Origin: Paenibacillus macerans
GTDB lineage: Bacteria > Bacillota > Bacilli > Paenibacillales > Paenibacillaceae
Assembly: GCF_900454495.1 (NCBI RefSeq)
Contig: NZ_UGSI01000002.1
Coordinates: 806,001-870,000, forward strand
Direction: 5' to 3'
Length of the DNA: 64,000 bases
This document shows positions 60,890-64,000 of this stretch, piece by piece (the first letter of the stretch is position 1; each line of letters opens with the position of its first letter). Under the pieces are notes generated by a model. It saw nothing but the letters and a program-made list of their open reading frames with translations, made no database searches and was not told the origin of the DNA. Position numbers and translations under genes: made by a program.

Positions 60890-61555
60890 ATGGCATTTGA
60901 GGAGCAGTACTCGGAATGGATCGCAAGACACTTGGCGTCGCGTCAAGGCGAGCGGGCAAGAAGGCTTGAGGAGGGGCATGGACATGCGGAAAGTCTGTTT
61001 GTGGAAAAAGTATGGTGGCCGTCATTCTGGAGTTTGGATCATCTGCACCCGGAATATGAAGTCAACGATTTTAAGGACGGGTATCGTTATCTCGACTTTG
61101 CTTATATTCGTTCCGGTCTGCTGCTGGCTGTGGAGATTGACGGGTATGGACCGCACTTGCGCAACATCAGCCGGCTGCAGTTTTCGGATCACTGCCGCCG
61201 GCAGAACGACCTGATCTTGGACGGCTGGATGGTGCTGCGTTTTACCTATGACGATGTGAAGGAGAGTCCGCGTTACTGCCAACAAACGCTGCAGCAGTTT
61301 ATGGGGAGGTGGCTTGGCGAAGGGAAGCTAGTTCAGGAGATCGACTATGTCGAAAAGGAAATCATCCGCTTGTTTCTGCGGACGGGACGCCCGCTCACCC
61401 CAGGGGATATTTGCCGGCATATGAGGGTGGAAAACAAAACGGCAAGAAAGTGGCTCCGCCAAATGGCGGACAAAAATTGGCTTGAGCCAGCCAGAGGCAG
61501 CGAGCGGATTCGGTCCTATCAGCTTAGCATGGAGGGGAAGCGATTTGTGATCTAG
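60890..61555 (+). CDS. DUF559-type endonuclease-fold protein with winged-helix C-terminus
   Basis: 221 residues behind GGAGGTG. Residues about 55-140 have the VSR/DUF559 PD-(D/E)XK pattern: YRYLDFAY, AVEIDGYGPH with central Glu/Asp, and RRQNDLILDGWMVLRFTYDDV. Residues about 160-221 resemble a winged helix (RPLTPGDICRHMRVENKTAR KWLRQM). A nuclease coupled to DNA binding is suggested but not proven; restriction, repair or regulatory roles are possible. It lies behind a leader with attenuator-like structure. Confidence 0.7.
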   Translation: MAFEEQYSEWIARHLASRQGERARRLEEGHGHAESLFVEKVWWPSFWSLDHLHPEYEVNDFKDGYRYLDFAYIRSGLLLAVEIDGYGPHLRNISRLQFSDHCRRQNDLILDGWMVLRFTYDDVKESPRYCQQTLQQFMGRWLGEGKLVQEIDYVEKEIIRLFLRTGRPLTPGDICRHMRVENKTARKWLRQMADKNWLEPARGSERIRSYQLSMEGKRFVI

Positions 61556-61556
61556 T

Positions 61557-61592
61557 CAGGTGTGCCAGGTGTGCCAGGTGTGTCAGGTGTGC
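61557..61592 (+). repeat. 9-bp tandem repeat CAGGTGTGC, four units
   Basis: Units at 61557, 61566, 61575 (one change) and 61584, head to tail, immediately after the nuclease stop codon. Confidence 0.9.
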
Positions 61593-61699
61593 GATGTGGC
61601 TGAGATGGGAAGAGGGGCTGGTGGCGAGGGACGAGTGGAGTGGAGTGGGACAAGCAAAGGGGAAAAGGCGGAGTGGGACAAGCAGTTGGCTGGTTCCAC

Positions 61700-61910
61700 T
61701 GATAAATAGCGCCCTTTTATGTCCCTATTTGACCGAAGGAGACAATTTCCGGGGAAATAACGGTATAAAATGTCTCTATTTTATGGAAACGGGCTATGCA
61801 GATGCCTTTTTATGCAGGGAGTAGCAAAATAACGCCATTTATTTCCGCTATTTTTGCTCCAGGGGATGAATTTTTCAAATAACGCCATAAAATTCCGCTA
61901 TTTTACGGGA
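61700..61910 (+). repeat. Dispersed dyad repeat array C, four units
   Basis: AAATAGCGCCCTTTTATG, AAATAACGGTATAAAATG, AAATAACGCCATTTATTT and AAATAACGCCATAAAATT begin successive units ending CTATTT. The ends of each unit can pair. Confidence 0.8.
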
Positions 61911-61961
61911 ATGTCGTGATTGGCCGGAAAGAGGGAGACGGCGCGGCCGACAAGCAGGTAT

Positions 61962-63530
61962 CTATCGGAAATTCGGTCCTTGCACGCCGTCCTCCAGAAT
62001 TTGCTTGGGTGCGGATTTGTCGGAATTACCCGCCCCGCCTTTGCTTCCGGACGAGTTATCGGTTCCACCGACGGCAATCACCGCCGGCTGCGCCGGGTAA
62101 ATGTCTTCGGAGATACGAATCCGCTCTACCGCGCGGCCGTCGACTTTTTTAATCCGGTACGTTTCGACGACATAACCCTGCTTTCCTGGCAAGACCAGTT
62201 GCTTGCTTCCCGCAGGGAGCGCACTGTTGACAACGTGTTTTTTCGGCGCGGGAATCTCTTCCGTTGTGCGGGATTCAACGGCGTAGGTGACGTTTTCGGG
62301 GATATCGCCAAACAGCTTGACGGTCAGCCGCTTATTTTCGATCTTCGCGCGGATGAGAAGGTGGCGGCCAGACGTATTTTTGAAGCGGAAATTGATGTGG
62401 CCTTGGGCAAATGTTGCATCCTGCCCTTTGGGCAAATAGCTGACCGGCACGGAATGGTTGCGGCGCTCCACGATATCGAGCCCGGCGCGCACCGCCGCAT
62501 TGTAAAGCGTACTGGATACCTGGCAGATGCCGCCTCCCACCCCCGGCACAAGCTTGCCCGCAAAAATGACCGGCGCTTCGCGGAAACCGTACGTTTTCTC
62601 GGCGTATTCCACCGCTTTGCCATAATCGAAAATTTCGCCCGGCGCCAGCACCTTGCCGTCAATGCTTCGCGCGGCCACATCCACATTATGGATTCTTCCC
62701 GCGCCGCTGGTCAGCAGCCCGGTGGAAAATTGCACGATTTTGCGGCGGATGCCTTCTTTTTTCAAGATTTCGACCGTAACCTTCGGCTGAACCGTACGCA
62801 GCGGGACGCTGAGGCGGATTGGAGCATAAGCGCCGGGAGATCGCCCGGTCGGGTTATTTTTGCCGGGGGCATACTCGCCATGGCCTTTCTCACCGGGGAC
62901 ATTCCCGTCTTCCGGACCGGTCCCATCTCCGGACTTTGGCTCCCCCCGTTCAACGAGCCGCCGGTTCCATTCCGCTTCGGCTGCTTTTACGACCTGGGGC
63001 GCTAGCCGCTCCCAATCGACACGCAGCACCGTTTTTTCCGGCAGGTAGCGGATTTGATCGTCAGGCGTAATCGTTCGGACCGCGTCCACCGGATCGCCGA
63101 ATTGCGCTTTTTCCCATGAAGGCGGAAAGACCGACTGCAGCTTTTTTTCATCTAAAGCGATTTTTAGATCCCACTGCTTCGGGAAATTCCTCCGGGCTTG
63201 CACCCGTTCCCATAGCGTCCCGGTCTCCAGCTGCCGGACCGCGGCATGAAAGGAGTGGGTCTCGAAGGAGATTCCGGTTTCCCGCCAGGCCAGCGTTTTT
63301 TCGCTTTCGCCCGCCGACAAAATTACTTTTTTCTTCAATACCTGGGCAATCTCTTCATCCAGCAGCCTGAGCGCATCAGCGCTTTGGCGGCCGCCCAGCG
63401 GTAGACCGGCGACGATCGTTCCCCGGGGAATCGAGCCCTGCACCGCATATAAATACAGTCCGCCGAGCAACAGCAGGCCGGTAAATATAACCACTCCGAT
63501 GGAGATCATTGCCAAACGAATTTTTCTCAT
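61962..63530 (-). CDS. VanW-family exported protein with G5 domain
   Basis: 522 residues on the reverse strand from ATG 63530 (AAGGAGC eight bases before; a longer frame to 63626 is less likely). A membrane anchor lies at residues about 6-28. A peptidoglycan-binding-4-like region precedes VanW (DVAARSIDGKVLAPGEIFDY, GGGICQVSSTLYNA near 340). A C-terminal G5 domain (about 435-500) follows, then a Ser/Gly-rich tail. A Gly/Pro-rich linker (EDGNVPGEKGHGEYAPGKNN) sits before VanW. Probably acts in cell-wall or spore-wall metabolism; VanW function is not established. Confidence 0.88.
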   Translation of the reverse strand: MRKIRLAMISIGVVIFTGLLLLGGLYLYAVQGSIPRGTIVAGLPLGGRQSADALRLLDEEIAQVLKKKVILSAGESEKTLAWRETGISFETHSFHAAVRQLETGTLWERVQARRNFPKQWDLKIALDEKKLQSVFPPSWEKAQFGDPVDAVRTITPDDQIRYLPEKTVLRVDWERLAPQVVKAAEAEWNRRLVERGEPKSGDGTGPEDGNVPGEKGHGEYAPGKNNPTGRSPGAYAPIRLSVPLRTVQPKVTVEILKKEGIRRKIVQFSTGLLTSGAGRIHNVDVAARSIDGKVLAPGEIFDYGKAVEYAEKTYGFREAPVIFAGKLVPGVGGGICQVSSTLYNAAVRAGLDIVERRNHSVPVSYLPKGQDATFAQGHINFRFKNTSGRHLLIRAKIENKRLTVKLFGDIPENVTYAVESRTTEEIPAPKKHVVNSALPAGSKQLVLPGKQGYVVETYRIKKVDGRAVERIRISEDIYPAQPAVIAVGGTDNSSGSKGGAGNSDKSAPKQILEDGVQGPNFR

Positions 63531-63773
63531 AATCTGCTCCTTCAATGGTTGATCTTTTTTTGCGCCTGGAAAAATCCTTGTACAACCATATATATGATGG
63601 AAAGCAGGAAACTTTCGGGTACTCAAAAAGTAACATCTTTGTTACAATATAAATCGGACTAAAATGAAATTACTCGGGTTTTAAAGGATTTGGCAAGAAC
63701 ATGTCGAATGTAAAATAGGGCTGTCTAAGATATAGAAATCAAGTTTTGGAATCAAGGTTTAGGACGTGATGAA

Positions 63774-64000
63774 GTGATAGAGATGCAGGATGTCTGGAAG
63801 ACGTATCCGAACGGAACCCATGCCCTGAAAGGGGTATCGGTCAAAATAGACCGCAATGAATTCGTTTATCTGGTCGGGCCCTCGGGTGCAGGGAAATCGA
63901 CCTTTATGAAGCTTATATACCGGGAAGAGGTGCCCACCAAAGGGCAAATTTCCGTCAATGGATTTAACATCGGCAAGCTCAAGCCCCGCAAAATTCCGTA
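63774..64000 (+). CDS. ftsE: Cell-division ABC ATPase FtsE, N-terminal part
   Basis: 75 codons from GTG 63774 (AGGA nine bases upstream) to the window edge. IEMQDVWKTYPNGTHALKGV and Walker A GPSGAGKST, then KLIYREEVPTKGQI, match FtsE closely; YREE is characteristic. With FtsX it forms an ABC complex that activates peptidoglycan hydrolases at the division site or in sporulation. The rest, and presumably ftsX, lie beyond the window. Confidence 0.92.
   Translation, partial: MIEMQDVWKTYPNGTHALKGVSVKIDRNEFVYLVGPSGAGKSTFMKLIYREEVPTKGQISVNGFNIGKLKPRKIP

Larger units (their letters stand above)
61556..61961. other. 406-base gap with tandem and dyad repeats
   Basis: No gene is supported. It contains a four-unit CAGGTGTGC repeat (61557-61592) and dyad repeat array C (61700-61910). 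Confidence 0.75.

Noticed and set aside
49368..61910. CRISPR arrays at the AAATARCG repeats
   Set aside because: Units are degenerate, spacing is irregular, spacers are themselves partly repetitive and no cas gene is near.
61920..63005. 361-codon forward frame over the VanW gene
   Set aside because: The reverse strand carries VanW and G5 domains; this forward frame shows no domain.

Overview
The window looks like the chromosome of a Paenibacillus-type Firmicute. The evidence is strong AGGAGG-type ribosome binding sites, frequent TTG/GTG starts, the gene order hpf-secA-prfB, an argCJBDFGH cluster, an SLH-anchored giant exoprotein and an ftsE start at the right edge. Base composition is mixed. 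Roughly 14.4-29 kb is visibly AT-rich and carries remnants of mobile DNA. About 33-59 kb is GC-richer core genome.

Region 1 (1-14.4 kb) is a one-directional run of surface-glycan genes: a TPR protein, an FkbM methyltransferase, and the nonulosonic (pseudaminic-type) acid set pseH, spsF/pseF-like, pseG, pseI, pseC and a sugar dehydratase. Inside it sits an acyl-activation cassette: a FabG-like SDR, an acyl carrier protein, an AMP-forming ligase, a LuxE-like acyl-protein synthetase and a LuxC-like acyl reductase. A DUF4910 hydrolase-like protein and a formyltransferase are also embedded. A bidirectional terminator at 14.37 kb closes the run.

Region 2 (14.4-31.5 kb) holds a reverse-strand glycosyltransferase, a CDP-3,6-dideoxyhexose module (rfbH, rfbF, rfbG and a reductase/epimerase), exported FN3/cohesin/dockerin-type proteins, two more glycosyltransferases, a decayed IS110-family element, and two decayed copies of the C-terminal domain of the FN3-repeat protein at 29.1 kb. 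Because hpf-secA-prfB follows, and in Bacillus this block lies beside hag-fliD-fliS, regions 1-2 are plausibly a flagellin or surface-layer glycosylation island (inference).

Region 3 (31.5-45.6 kb): a cold-shock gene with a clear sigma-A promoter, a VanZ-like gene, hpf, secA, prfB with its programmed +1 frameshift, a YitT-like membrane protein, a 2120-residue SLH exoprotein with phosphodiester-glycosidase and metallophosphatase domains, and a convergent PIG-L deacetylase.

Region 4 (45.7-54.8 kb) is the arginine pathway argC-J-B-D-F-G-H, enough to take N-acetylglutamate from acetyl transfer through to arginine. argD carries an unusual low-complexity N-terminal tail.

Region 5 (54.9-64 kb): a chemotaxis receptor broken by a frameshift and preceded by a sigma-D-like promoter, a truncated bactofilin-like gene, a decayed DHA2-type transporter, a CynX/NimT-type transporter, a DUF559-type nuclease/winged-helix gene behind a leader with mutually exclusive hairpins, a VanW/G5 protein and the start of ftsE. 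Two families of short intergenic inverted repeats and several microsatellites are scattered through regions 3-5. No tRNA, rRNA or CRISPR array was seen.
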